From positions 1 through 64,000 of the forward strand of contig JASBUN010000046.1 in the NCBI GenBank assembly GCA_030147845.1: a stretch of 64,000 nucleotides of DNA, in the 5' to 3' direction. The stretch is from Gammaproteobacteria bacterium (GTDB lineage Bacteria; Pseudomonadota; Gammaproteobacteria; JASBUN01). Made by a program: the position numbers and the translations under genes. Below the pieces are notes generated by a model, which had not been told where the DNA came from, did not search any database, and saw only the letters and a program-made list of their open reading frames with translations. Below, in pieces: positions 9,425 to 19,560 of the stretch. Positions within the stretch are counted from its first letter, which is position 1. The number at the start of each line of letters is the position of its first letter.

Positions 9425-10825
9425 CTAGCGAGCACCCCTGCCCCAAAGTACCGCGTAGGCGGTTTGGAACAGGATGACGAGATCAAACATAAGACTGTAG
9501 TTCTTGATGTAGTACAGGTCGTATTGCAATTTTTCAACCGCGTCCTGGGACGACGCGCCGTATGGATAAGAGATTTGCGCCCAACCCGTAATACCGGGGT
9601 TTACTTTGTGCCGGAGATTATAGAATGGGATCTCCTCGACCAGTTGATGGACGAATTCCGGGCGTTCCGGACGCGGGCCGACGAAACTCATCTCGCCGCG
9701 CATCACATTGATTAGTTGGGGCAACTCGTCGACGCGAAATTTACGTATGATCTTGCCCACGCGGGTGATGCGGGGATCATCGCGCTCGGCCCATTTGGCC
9801 TTGCCGTCGGTTTCAGCATCAACGCGCATACTGCGAAATTTAAGCACATTGAACAGTGCGCCGTTGCGCCCCACCCGCGCTTGGCGATAGAAAATGGGCC
9901 CCTTAGCACGCGACTCCAACACGATTGCGGCGGCAGTGGCCAACATAACCGGCCACACCAAAGCCAGCAACACCAAGCTAATCGAAACGTCGAACGTCGC
10001 TTTGGTATAATTTTTAAGAATCGCTTTCGAAAAGCCGTCGCTAAATATCATGCTGCTGGGGTGCAGCGCATCAAGCTTGATTTTACGCGTCTGGCGTTCG
10101 AAAAAGGTCACGAGATCAAGGACCGCCATCCCGCGCATCTTGCATTCCAGTATGTCATCGACCGGAAAAGCCTTACGGCGGTCGTCGATTGCAATGACGA
10201 GTTCGTCTATTTGCAGGCTCTCGACCAACTGCAGCAGAGGCCGGCTTCGGTCCAATATTTTGCTGCTGGCAACAACATCGTGTTCACCGGTGACGTGGAA
10301 GTAACCGACTAGTGTAAAACCATGCCAATCGACCTTACGCCTAAGCATTTCCAGTTGACTGGCTTTCTTGCCTGTGCCGACCACAAGAATGCGCTTTCGC
10401 ATGCCCTCGTGATCGGCATAGTAAAAATGCGCCGCGCGCACCAGCATGACCGACGCCAACGCCACCACCAGCGCGTTGGCCAAAGCGCCGCGGCCAATGA
10501 ACAATTCCGGAACCAGATAGAACAGCACCGATAACATAATGATGCCGAAGGCAAAGGCCGCTGCGACGCGCAGAAAGATCGGCCACACCGAACTCACTCG
10601 CAGCTCTCTCCAGTACAGCCCCATCGCCGTCATCGCGCTAAGGATTACGAACGCGAAGAGGGCCGCCTTGAGAAACAATAGCTCCACTAGATCCTTGGAC
10701 GATCCACTGAACTCCAGCGCCCACAGTTCGACGCCCGCATAAACGGCACCGATCAGCAACAGCGCCTCAGCAACCCCCAAAATCAGCAACGAGCCGGGCA
10801 CATAATGTCGAAACAGACGAACCAT
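9425..10825 (-). CDS. PEP-CTERM/XrtA-type undecaprenyl-phosphate sugar transferase (EpsB-like)
   Basis: N-terminal TM helices, CoA-binding-like domain, C-terminal bacterial sugar transferase motifs (KFRSMRVDAE, KIIRKFRVDELPQLINVMRGEMSFVGPRPERPEFV). Probable start MVRLFRHYVPG. Confidence 0.85.
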   Translation of the reverse strand: MVRLFRHYVPGSLLILGVAEALLLIGAVYAGVELWALEFSGSSKDLVELLFLKAALFAFVILSAMTAMGLYWRELRVSSVWPIFLRVAAAFAFGIIMLSVLFYLVPELFIGRGALANALVVALASVMLVRAAHFYYADHEGMRKRILVVGTGKKASQLEMLRRKVDWHGFTLVGYFHVTGEHDVVASSKILDRSRPLLQLVESLQIDELVIAIDDRRKAFPVDDILECKMRGMAVLDLVTFFERQTRKIKLDALHPSSMIFSDGFSKAILKNYTKATFDVSISLVLLALVWPVMLATAAAIVLESRAKGPIFYRQARVGRNGALFNVLKFRSMRVDAETDGKAKWAERDDPRITRVGKIIRKFRVDELPQLINVMRGEMSFVGPRPERPEFVHQLVEEIPFYNLRHKVNPGITGWAQISYPYGASSQDAVEKLQYDLYYIKNYSLMFDLVILFQTAYAVLWGRGAR

Positions 10826-11007
10826 GGTGGACCGAGGTCTTCTTTCTGTCTTTAGTTGTTGGTTAACGTCCTGTTGCACCGATTCTTAAATCGAATGCAC
10901 ATGACGGCCCCTCACCGCCTAACCGACAATGGTAGCGAAAACATCGCCTATCGCCAGATTACGATCGGGTGCAGCGTGGAATAATGCGCTCGGAACCGGC
11001 GCAATTC

Positions 11008-11487
11008 TCACAAATGCTCGTCGATACCACGCGCCTTCAGACCCCAGGCAAACATGGAAAGCAGCTTCCGGTTTGTACGCCGGCAACGGCTCACCAATGT
11101 TTCCATCATCTCCTTCAGCAGCGCGAAGCCAAGATCCGTGTTTTGTTCCAGAAACACCAGCAGATCTTTACCCGGGATGCGCGCCAGCAAACAATCGCTG
11201 ACCGCTATGACCGACGCCGATCTGGGTCCGCGGTCGAACAGGGCCAACTCACCGAACACCTCCCCGGCTTCCAACTCGAAGATTCCCGGCCGAATTCGGA
11301 GCTCGTGGTTTACTTCCATGTCAGCGACGATGCGTACGCGCCCGCGTAGGATCACGTAGATATCTTCGCCTTGATCACCTTCGGCGATAATTGTCTTATT
11401 GGCGGCAAAGTTCAGTCGATACCACGACTGACCTTCACGGAACCCCGGATGATTCATCAGCTGCTGGAACGGGTCGGTCACGCTCAA
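11008..11487 (-). CDS. Cyclic nucleotide-binding domain protein without a recognisable DNA-binding domain
   Basis: cNMP-binding fold: IIAEGDQGEDIYVILRGRVRI ... GEVFGELALFDRGPRSASVIA. Confidence 0.8.
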   Translation of the reverse strand: MSVTDPFQQLMNHPGFREGQSWYRLNFAANKTIIAEGDQGEDIYVILRGRVRIVADMEVNHELRIRPGIFELEAGEVFGELALFDRGPRSASVIAVSDCLLARIPGKDLLVFLEQNTDLGFALLKEMMETLVSRCRRTNRKLLSMFAWGLKARGIDEHL

Positions 11488-11693
11488 GTCACCCTTCCAA
11501 AATATGCCTTACTCCCCCCATCAGTATAGAGATTTCGACCGCGACTACCAAATATTGATACTGACTATCGGCCGCACGGGGCTTTGCGCCGCTCAAGCGC
11601 GCCCGCGGTAGTGCCGATAACCCCGCTTGGCGTTGGCGCCGCAACCGGTGCCGTTGCGCGGCGCACGGTATATCGGCTACCACGCTTACGCCG

Positions 11694-11720
11694 GTAGCCT
11701 GAGAAAGCCGCTCAGGCTAC
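11694..11720 (+). other. Perfect 10-bp stem hairpin upstream of the UDP-sugar dehydrogenase gene
   Basis: GTAGCCTGAG-aaagccg-CTCAGGCTAC. Confidence 0.6.
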
Positions 11721-11825
11721 AATTTGGCGGATTTTGCCGGGCCAGAGCACGCCATATTCAACCAGGTACACAGAACCGGGCAAGCATTTCAATCACAGTA
11801 GCGCGCCGAGCGCCAGGAGTCAGGT

Positions 11826-13103
11826 ATGCAAACGTTGGAGCAGTGCAAGATCGGAATTATCGGGCTCGGCTACGTCGGCCTCCCTCTGGCGGTCGAATTC
11901 GGCAAAAAATATCCGACCGTCGGATTTGACATTAATTCTGCGCGCATCACGGAGTTGCGTGCCGGCAAAGACAGCACGCTAGAGGTGGAACCCGAATTGC
12001 TTAGGGAAGCGACGCTGCTGACCTGTTCCGATTCCATTGACACCTTGCGCACTTGCAACACCTACGTGGTGACGGTCCCCACGCCCATCGATCAGAGTAA
12101 ACGGCCGGATCTGAAACCCTTGGAGTCCGCCAGCCACACGGTCGGGCAGGTCCTGCACCATGGCGACGTGGTGATCTTCGAATCGACCGTGTACCCGGGC
12201 GCTACCGAAGAGGTATGTGTACCGATCATGGAGAAAATCTCGGGGATGACCTTCAACCGTGACTTCTTCGTCGGTTATAGCCCCGAACGAATTAATCCCG
12301 GTGACAAAGAACACCGTGTGACCAGCATCCTAAAAGTGACTTCCGGCTCTACACCGGAAATCGCCCAGTACGTTGACGATTTATATCGCAGCGTCATTGT
12401 CGCCGGTACGCATAAGGCCAGCAGCATCCGCGTCGCCGAAGCGGCCAAGGTCATCGAGAACACTCAACGCGATCTAAACATTGCGCTGGTGAACGAACTA
12501 TCAGTGATTTTCAATCGATTGGGCATCGACACGCTGGAGGTTTTGGAAGCCGCCGGCACGAAATGGAATTTTCTGCCATTCCGGCCAGGACTGGTCGGCG
12601 GCCACTGCATCAGTGTCGACCCTTACTATCTCACTCATAAGGCGCAGGAAATAGGCTACCACCCGGAAGTCATCTTGGCTGGGCGGCGCATCAACGACTC
12701 CATGGGCGCTTATGTCACCGAGCGCGTTGTCAAAATGATGACCCGCCGGCGCATACATGTAGTCGGTGCGGATATTTTGGTATTAGGCTTGGCGTTCAAG
12801 GAGAACTGCCCCGATCTACGCAATACACGCGTAATCGATATCATACAGGAATTGCAGAGCTATCACGCCAACGTGCACATCTACGATCCGTGGGCAAATC
12901 CAGACGAGGCGCGGCACGAATATGGTGTCGAACTGATCTCGGAGCCGGCAATGGCGAGTTATGATGCCATTATCCTAGCGGTCGGCCACCGCGAGTTTCG
13001 TAATATGGGCGCCAAGCACATTCACGCACTCGGAAAGCCTGAGCATGTACTATTCGACGTCAAGTACGTACTCGAAAAATCCGAAGTGGATGAACGTCTG
13101 TAG
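11826..13103 (+). CDS. tviB: Nucleotide sugar dehydrogenase, TviB-like (UDP-GlcNAc C6 dehydrogenase)
   Basis: [21 protein letters not shown] Rossmann motif; [21 protein letters not shown] catalytic region; [15 protein letters not shown]. Confidence 0.88.
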   Translation: MQTLEQCKIGIIGLGYVGLPLAVEFGKKYPTVGFDINSARITELRAGKDSTLEVEPELLREATLLTCSDSIDTLRTCNTYVVTVPTPIDQSKRPDLKPLESASHTVGQVLHHGDVVIFESTVYPGATEEVCVPIMEKISGMTFNRDFFVGYSPERINPGDKEHRVTSILKVTSGSTPEIAQYVDDLYRSVIVAGTHKASSIRVAEAAKVIENTQRDLNIALVNELSVIFNRLGIDTLEVLEAAGTKWNFLPFRPGLVGGHCISVDPYYLTHKAQEIGYHPEVILAGRRINDSMGAYVTERVVKMMTRRRIHVVGADILVLGLAFKENCPDLRNTRVIDIIQELQSYHANVHIYDPWANPDEARHEYGVELISEPAMASYDAIILAVGHREFRNMGAKHIHALGKPEHVLFDVKYVLEKSEVDERL

Positions 13104-13120
13104 TCCGACGCCGTACGGCG

Positions 13121-13828
13121 TCACTCGAGCGCGGTCGACAACCACTCGTCCAACAGACGTGAGGCGGCAGCGGCCAGCGCCGGCGACCACCGGCGCGTGT
13201 CATCACGTAACTGTTCAACCGAAACCGCCGGGGTCGCCGCAATCTCAACGGCGTGCCCGACGAACCAACGCTCGAGTCCCAGCGCGCTGACCTCGGCGTG
13301 GAACTGCAGTGCCAACGCCTTAGTCCCGTAGCGGAAAGCTTGATGAGGATAATGACGAGTGGACGCCAGACCTTCGGCACCCTCCGGCATATCGAAGGTA
13401 TCTCCGTGCCAATGCAACACGGCGCCGTCACCAGCAGCCAAATGGCGTAGCGGCGAGACGTGCCCGCTGGCGGTGAGGTCGATCGGCCCCCAGCCAATTT
13501 CTTTGTCGCCGCCGGCGTAAACGCGGGCGCCAAGCGCGCGCGCCATAAGCTGGCAGCCCAGGCAGATACCGAGTACCGGCGCCTGCGCCGCGAGCCGCTG
13601 CTCGATCAGCACTAATTCCTTGGTTAAAAATGGGTATTGGCGTTCTTCGTAGACGCCGATCGGGCCACCGAGTATGACCAAAAGGTCGGCGTTTCTGAAT
13701 GCGGGAAGGTCCAGCCGATCGATAGTCGCATCAACGTAGCGGATGTCGTAACCGTTGCGCCTCAGCCCGTCTTCGAAGGTACCGAGATCTTCAAAAGCCA
13801 CGTGCCGGATTGCCACCGCTTGCTTCAT
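13121..13828 (-). CDS. Class I glutamine amidotransferase (GMP-synthase-like domain)
   Basis: ILGGPIGVYE, VLGICLGCQLMARALGARVY, ALQFHAEVS. Confidence 0.85.
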   Translation of the reverse strand: MKQAVAIRHVAFEDLGTFEDGLRRNGYDIRYVDATIDRLDLPAFRNADLLVILGGPIGVYEERQYPFLTKELVLIEQRLAAQAPVLGICLGCQLMARALGARVYAGGDKEIGWGPIDLTASGHVSPLRHLAAGDGAVLHWHGDTFDMPEGAEGLASTRHYPHQAFRYGTKALALQFHAEVSALGLERWFVGHAVEIAATPAVSVEQLRDDTRRWSPALAAAASRLLDEWLSTALE

Positions 13829-13862
13829 TGTGCCTGCCTCGAGGTCACCGCGAACAATCTAG

Positions 13863-14022
13863 GCGTGTGGCGGACCTAGGCGGTCGTAACGAGGGAAAGC
13901 GAGTTTGCGGCGAAAGCTTCGATCGCTCAAGGGTTACAACCGTCGCTATTGGACGAGAAGGATCGGCTATTTCGGCCAAAATGTCTTTTCCGCGGTAGAT
14001 CAGCGCTAAGCGCGACAGTCTC
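13863..14022. mobile_element. Family-2 palindromic MITE-like element, long type (160 bp), flanked both sides by CTAG
   Basis: CTAG at 13859-13862 and 14023-14026. Ends GCGTGTGGCGGACCTAGG... / ...GCGCGACAGTCTC. Shares the internal segment GATCCTTCTCGTC(C/A)AA(T/C)AGCGACG (- strand) with the 28275 copy. Confidence 0.75.
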
Positions 14023-14676
14023 CTAGGCGCGGGCCGAACGCGGTGCTGTCCACCCGTGCAGGAATGTTTCCAATACAATATCGGATTGCTCGACCGTAGA
14101 ACAGCGTTGACCACGAAGAATCGAACAGAAAGCCAAGCCCTGAAGGGCGCCGACCAACACGTGGGCCGCTGCACGTGGATCGAGATCGGTCCGCAACATG
14201 CCGTCTGCCTGCCCGGCCTCGATTTGGCGCCCCACCACTCCCCGATAATAGCTCGTTAACCCATTTACGCGTTCGCGTAACTCGTCATCGGCAGACTGTA
14301 ACTCTTCGGAAAACAGCAGCCGTGCAACGCCGGGTTGGCTGTCGATGAAATCCAGATAAAAACGTATCGTTGCGCGCAACCGCTCACCGGGTGGCAATCG
14401 CTCCAGCGCTAAATCCTGCAGGTTATCTTCCATCCGCGTCCGCAGTGCATCCACCAATGCCATCAACACCTGACTTTTGTTACCAAAATGCAGAAACAAG
14501 GTCGGCTGGGCGATGCCCACCGCGCGCGCCAACGACCGGGTGGTCAATTTATCCAGACCCTGATGGCGGATAATTTCCATGGCCGCCTTGACGATGTCCT
14601 GACGGCGGACTTCCGCAGATTTACGCCGGCGAGGTGTGTTTGCATGTGATACGTTTTGCGTTTCCACGGCACGCTC
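14023..14676 (-). CDS. TetR/AcrR family transcriptional regulator
   Basis: HTH region RRQDIVKAAMEIIRHQGLDKLTTRSLARAVGIAQPTLFLHFGNKSQVL. The listed ORF extends upstream to 14841; the exact start is uncertain (GTG near 14676 proposed). Confidence 0.85.
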   Translation of the reverse strand, partial: ERAVETQNVSHANTPRRRKSAEVRRQDIVKAAMEIIRHQGLDKLTTRSLARAVGIAQPTLFLHFGNKSQVLMALVDALRTRMEDNLQDLALERLPPGERLRATIRFYLDFIDSQPGVARLLFSEELQSADDELRERVNGLTSYYRGVVGRQIEAGQADGMLRTDLDPRAAAHVLVGALQGLAFCSILRGQRCSTVEQSDIVLETFLHGWTAPRSARA

Positions 14677-15046
14677 CAGAATTAAGTCAACTTGCGACAG
14701 CACAGGTACTGCCTCAGCGCCATCGCAACAGTGTTCAACCAGAGGCAGGCTCCAGGCCAATCCAATCGCGCGAAAAACCAACGGTATACAGAGTTTAGCC
14801 GCTACGATGAGTGTTGGCTTCGCAAATCCACGTCTGTCCACGAATGTTTACGATTGAGCGCGTCTACGTAGGCTGGGCGCCGCCGTGCGCGAGCTTGGCC
14901 GGCTTATCGCGGCTACGGATGCGGCCGGACACGAATTTTCCGAGCAGATTCGAACTACTCGAAACGATATGCGATCAAATGATCACTTAATTTATTGGTG
15001 TTCGTACCGGGTGCTAAACGCTCGCGGGACACCGGCCCATCAATGC

Positions 15047-15179
15047 GCACGGATGAATCCGTGCCTACACAAGATAGGCTGCGGTATTCGGACACTTTCA
15101 AATGTCCCGTCGATTTTGTAGGCACGGCTTCAGCCGTGCATGCATCCGCCTCCTCCCACCGACCGGCACGGATGAATCT
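15047..15179. repeat. REP/BIME-like repeat, copy 1
   Basis: GCACGGATGAATCCGTGCCTACACAAGATAGGC...TTTGTAGGCACGGCTTCAGCCGTGC; nearly identical to 15306..15438. Confidence 0.9.
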
Positions 15180-15305
15180 AACTTTGCGGACTTGGCGGCT
15201 TGGCGAGAGATTAAGGTTCGGCCGCCACAAATGATGATGCTCTCGCAGAGGCGCAGAGCTCGCCGAGGTGAATGAAGCTACCTCGTGTGGTGATCTCTGA
15301 ATTAC

Positions 15306-15438
15306 GCACGGATGAATCCGTGCCTACACAAGATAGGCTGCGGTATTCGGACGCTTTCAAATGTCCCGTCGATTTTGTAGGCACGGCTTCAGCCGTGCAT
15401 GCATCCGCCTCCTCCCACCGACCGGCTCGGATGAATCC
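15306..15438. repeat. REP/BIME-like repeat, copy 2
   Basis: Near-identical 133-bp direct repeat of 15047..15179 (a few substitutions by eye). Confidence 0.9.
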
Positions 15439-15532
15439 GTGTCTACACAAGATAGAGGGAGCCCGTCGATCGATAACGGTAGGATGAGTCTGTGCCGACG
15501 CGATACATTTGTAAGGACGCTAAACCGCGCGA

Positions 15533-15862
15533 CTAGCGTCGTCCGCAAATCAATTCGTCGAACTGTCGTATGAGGCGCAAAAGCGCACTGGTATCTGCGT
15601 CCAGATCGGCCAATACTTCCTCCGCCAGGGGATAGATATCACTAACCGCAGGCAGCGCTTCGCCGCGCTCCAGCATCGACTTAATGCGCGGCAGGAAAAT
15701 CCACTGTAACCATTGCGGCAACGTCAGGGTATCAATACAAAACGGTTCTGGACTCTGCAACGCTTGTGCCGACGGTGCGGCGGACTCCCACAGATCTATG
15801 CGCCGCATCTCAATTTCCAGGGCCATGAGTAGGTCGGCGAGCCGATACTCGAACGTGCTCAA
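15533..15862 (-). CDS. yqcC: YqcC family protein
   Basis: STFEYRLADLLMALEIEMRRIDLW...LPQWLQWIFLPRIKSMLERGEALP is characteristic of YqcC. Start is approximate within ORF 15533..15892. Confidence 0.8.
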   Translation of the reverse strand: MSTFEYRLADLLMALEIEMRRIDLWESAAPSAQALQSPEPFCIDTLTLPQWLQWIFLPRIKSMLERGEALPAVSDIYPLAEEVLADLDADTSALLRLIRQFDELICGRR

Positions 15863-15918
15863 TTTATTCCTCCGTGGGACAGTTCCCGGCATACCACAAT
15901 GCCGATATCGTACGAGCG

Positions 15919-17319
15919 CTAACGCTTTTTATTTTTGACGTGTTTGATGAGTCGTTTTTTGCGTGCAATCTGGCGGTGCGTAAGCACATTTCGCTTACCC
16001 GCAAACGGATTGCTCCCGCCTTTGAACTCCACCCGTACCGGCGTGCCGGACAGCTTCAACGCGGCGCGAAAACTGTTGATCAGATAACGTCGATATGCAT
16101 CGGGAACGTCCTTAGTTTGATTGCCGTGCACAACGATAATGGGCGGATTGCGCCCACCTTGGTGCGCATAGCGCAGTTTGATACGACGTCCGCGCACCAA
16201 CGGCGGCGCGTGCGCCGTCACTGCCTGCTCGAGGATCTGCGTAAGTCGCGGTGTCGGCAGATCACGGCAGGCCGATGCATAGGCGCGATCGACTGCTTCC
16301 AATAGATGACCGATTCCTGTGCCATGCAACGCAGAGATGAAATGCTGCTCGGCGAAATCCAGAAACGTCAACTTCAGCTCCAGTCCGCGGCGAACGGAAT
16401 CACGCTCATGCGTACTGAGGCCGTCCCACTTGTTCACCGCCAGTATCAAAGCGCGCCCGCGCTCCAACACATAACCGAGAATGGTCGCGTCCTGCTCCGA
16501 CACACCTTCGTGGGCGTCCAGCACCATGATCACCACATTGGCCGCTTCGATCGCCTGCATGGCCTTGATGACACTGAATTTCTCCACCACATCATGCACA
16601 CGGGTACGACGGCGCACGCCGGCGGTGTCGATCAGCGTGTAGCTTTGCCCATGGTGTTCAAACGGAATGAAGACACTATCACGAGTCGTACCGGGGAGAT
16701 CGAAGGCCAGCATTCGTTCTTCACCGAGCAAGCGGTTGACCAGGGTCGACTTACCAACATTAGGGCGGCCAATTACCGCCACCTGTACGCCCGGAGGTAT
16801 TTGGTCGTCGCCAACGTCGTTACCCGCCGCGCTAAAATCACCAAGCACACGCTCCATCAACTCGGCCACACCGCGACCGTGCGCCGCCGCAATCGCCGCC
16901 GGAGCGCCGAGGCCCAGACGGTGAAAGTCGGCCAACACCGTGTCTACAGCAATACCGTCGATTTTGTTGACGACTAAATACAGCGGCTTGCCGCGCCGGC
17001 GCAGCCGCGCGCCGATATCCTGATCAATGGACGTCAATCCATCGCGGGCGTCGACCAAAAACAGGATGACGTCTGCTTCGTCCACCGCAAGTTGTGTCTG
17101 GCGCGCCATCAACGCATCGATCCCGGTTTCGTCACCGCTCAGACCGCCGGTATCGACGACCAGGCAGGGCACGTCGCCGATTTTACCGCGACCGTATTTT
17201 CGGTCACGGGTCAAACCGGGCCGATCGGCAACCAATGCATCACGGCTACGCGTGAGGAAATTGAACAGTGTGGATTTGCCGACATTGGGTCGGCCCACTA
17301 ATGCGATGACGGGAAGCAT
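15919..17319 (-). CDS. der: Ribosome biogenesis GTPase Der (EngA)
   Basis: Two GTPase domains ([24 protein letters not shown]), KH-like C-terminus. Confidence 0.97.
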   Translation of the reverse strand: MLPVIALVGRPNVGKSTLFNFLTRSRDALVADRPGLTRDRKYGRGKIGDVPCLVVDTGGLSGDETGIDALMARQTQLAVDEADVILFLVDARDGLTSIDQDIGARLRRRGKPLYLVVNKIDGIAVDTVLADFHRLGLGAPAAIAAAHGRGVAELMERVLGDFSAAGNDVGDDQIPPGVQVAVIGRPNVGKSTLVNRLLGEERMLAFDLPGTTRDSVFIPFEHHGQSYTLIDTAGVRRRTRVHDVVEKFSVIKAMQAIEAANVVIMVLDAHEGVSEQDATILGYVLERGRALILAVNKWDGLSTHERDSVRRGLELKLTFLDFAEQHFISALHGTGIGHLLEAVDRAYASACRDLPTPRLTQILEQAVTAHAPPLVRGRRIKLRYAHQGGRNPPIIVVHGNQTKDVPDAYRRYLINSFRAALKLSGTPVRVEFKGGSNPFAGKRNVLTHRQIARKKRLIKHVKNKKR

Positions 17320-17408
17320 GGGTAGTGTCTGTGGTCGAGAACTCGGTTTACGCTATTCGATACTACATTGAATCGCAGTTTCGAACAGCGCCTGCGGCAA
17401 CGTCTGGA

Positions 17409-17548
17409 AAGTGGTTGAAAAACCCTTGGGCGGCACGCTATGCGGCGTCGGAAAACGGCTCAAAAGCTCATTTACCGGCGTGGAAACTGTCTTGTCTCGC
17501 CGTTCTCCGCCTGCTCTGCCATCCATCGGAGATTTTTTCAACCATCTG
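17409..17548. mobile_element. Family-1 MITE-like element, degenerate copy (about 140 bp)
   Basis: GTGGTTGAAAAACCC...GCGGCGTCGGAAAACGGCTCAAAAGCTCATTTAC...TTTTTTCAACCATCTG aligns with the 28421 copy; right flank CCAG. Confidence 0.65.
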
Positions 17549-17592
17549 CCAGCCCGATTTGCGACCAGATAACGGCGAGAAAAACGTTCACA

Positions 17593-18756
17593 TTACTTCG
17601 GCGCAACAACTCGAAACGCCGCTAATTCTCCGCTTTCACCGAATGTCAGTAAGGTACTACCGGCCACGACCGGCGCCGATGCGAAGCCCTTTTTGTCGCC
17701 GCGTGCGCGCGCCATGATGTGCCCATCATCGATCGATAACCAATGGAGATAGCCCTCGAAGTCGCCTACCACCACGGCGTTACCCATCACCGTCGGCGCG
17801 GTCAGACCGCGCCACTCCAGCTTATCCTGTTTCCAGAACGATGCTCCGGTACGACGGTCCAACGCCCATACGCGGCCGTGCTCATCGGTTACGTACAAGC
17901 GCGTGGCGTCTGTCGACAGCCCCGAGTACGAAGACATGTCGCGAGACCAAAGCAGACGTCCGCCATCGAGCGTCAGCGCCGACACCCGGCCTTGGTAACT
18001 CACCACGTAAACAACGCCGTCGCTCACAACCGGATTACCGTCGATGTCCACCAGTCGCTCCAATTCGGAACGCCCGTGCGGAATAGCAATGGTCTCATCC
18101 CACAGTAGCTTACCGTCATTCAGTGATAACGCTACAAGGTGACCATTGTCGAAACCCGCCACTACCATACCGTTGGCGATCACGGGGGAACTGGTGCCAC
18201 GCAGCGTGAGCACGGGTACGCCACGATCATAGGTCCACAGATGCTTGCCGTCTTTAGCGCTCAACCCAGCCAGCCGGCCATCAACGGTGCGCACGACCAC
18301 TACACCATCGGCCGCTTGCGGCACCGACAGCACCTCACTCGACACCTGCGCTTGCCATGCCTGACTGCCGTCCTTGGCGTGCATTGCCAACACGCGCGCG
18401 TCACTGGTGCCTACCAAAACAAGACCATCGCCGAAACCAGGGCCGGCCGATATCGGCGCCTTGGTGTCGATGTCCCAAATCTTATCGCCACTGTCTATCT
18501 TGACCGCGCGAATTTCGCCCTTGCGATCAGCCGCGAATACCTTGTCACCCGATACCGCCGGCGTTAGACGTAACTCCCGCTCGGCGCTGCCGGCGCCTAA
18601 ATCAACCGACCAAACTTGCTCGACCTTAAATTGCGCTTTGATCGGCGTCAGCGGCGTAGGCGGCTCGGAGTTGTCCGTACCGCCGAAGTAACTGGTCAGC
18701 CAGCTACAACCACCCAGCGTGCTGAGCAAAAGAAGCAGTACAATCCGGCGCATCAT
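17593..18756 (-). CDS. bamB: Outer membrane assembly lipoprotein BamB
   Basis: Lipoprotein signal LLLLLSTLGGCSWL; PQQ-type beta-propeller repeats; next to der and yfgM. Confidence 0.95.
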   Translation of the reverse strand: MMRRIVLLLLLSTLGGCSWLTSYFGGTDNSEPPTPLTPIKAQFKVEQVWSVDLGAGSAERELRLTPAVSGDKVFAADRKGEIRAVKIDSGDKIWDIDTKAPISAGPGFGDGLVLVGTSDARVLAMHAKDGSQAWQAQVSSEVLSVPQAADGVVVVRTVDGRLAGLSAKDGKHLWTYDRGVPVLTLRGTSSPVIANGMVVAGFDNGHLVALSLNDGKLLWDETIAIPHGRSELERLVDIDGNPVVSDGVVYVVSYQGRVSALTLDGGRLLWSRDMSSYSGLSTDATRLYVTDEHGRVWALDRRTGASFWKQDKLEWRGLTAPTVMGNAVVVGDFEGYLHWLSIDDGHIMARARGDKKGFASAPVVAGSTLLTFGESGELAAFRVVAPK

Positions 18757-19412
18757 TTTTGTTTTCCTTCTGCAGCGGCGCCCGAAAGGTTATCCAACTT
18801 CATTTGTAACAATGTGCGTTGCGGCGCAGCGGCAGCCAACGAATTGACCGCCTTCTCGTAGGCCGCCCGAGCTTGCGCCGTCTTACCTTGTTTACTATAG
18901 ATATCACCAAGTAACTCCTGGTATTGAGTGACGAAGCCGGATTGGTCTTTGACTCCGTCAACCAGCGCCAGCGCCTGGTCGGCATCACCCTGCGCCAACA
19001 TTACCCGCCCCAATCGAATGCGGGCGATGTGCTTCAAACCTACCATATCAGCGTGCCCAAGCGCCCATTGCAACTGCGCCCGCGCCGCCGTCAATTCGCC
19101 TTGCTGTAAGCGCAGTCGAGCCAATGCCAGTGCAGAGAGAGCGGCATACGGTGTTCCGCTGTAGTTGTTGATGATCTGATCGCCAACCGACATCGCCGCC
19201 TGCGGGTTATTCTCGGCCACCGCCGCCATGAGCTGTGAATAATAATTAGACGCTTGTGTGGACTGAGTCGACTGGTATTGAGTCCAGGCGCGCCAACCAA
19301 ATACCGCTGCCAAACCGATGGTTACGCCAATGACCAGAGAGCGCCCATTATCTTTCCACCATTTCTTGAGTTGCTCGACTGTTTCATCATCTGTTGCGTA
19401 CCCGTCCGCCAT
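18753..19412 (-). CDS. yfgM: YfgM family TPR protein (SecYEG ancillary subunit)
   Basis: DDETVEQLKKWWKDNGRSLVIGVTIGLAAVFGWRAWTQYQ N-terminus; TPR; position between hisS and bamB. Confidence 0.92.
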   Translation of the reverse strand: MADGYATDDETVEQLKKWWKDNGRSLVIGVTIGLAAVFGWRAWTQYQSTQSTQASNYYSQLMAAVAENNPQAAMSVGDQIINNYSGTPYAALSALALARLRLQQGELTAARAQLQWALGHADMVGLKHIARIRLGRVMLAQGDADQALALVDGVKDQSGFVTQYQELLGDIYSKQGKTAQARAAYEKAVNSLAAAAPQRTLLQMKLDNLSGAAAEGKQK

Positions 19413-19560
19413 CACATCTATCCTCATCAAAGTAATTCGTCATCCGGTCGCCCGCCCGGATCTACCGCATCCAACATAACTTTCGGTCAAGCACGGCGCG
19501 AAAACATCATTATGCGGTCACGCCCATTTACGGTGCAACCATGACCCACTCAAACCGCGG

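Noticed and set aside
14995-15487. Several 70-90 aa ORFs on both strands (14955..15230, 14995..15234, 15211..15450, 15272..15487)
   Set aside because: They are translations of the duplicated REP-like repeat and of its reverse complement; similarity between them comes from the DNA repeat, not coding constraint.
15874-16977. Long + strand ORFs over der (143 and 223 aa)
   Set aside because: Fully antisense to a confidently identified der gene.
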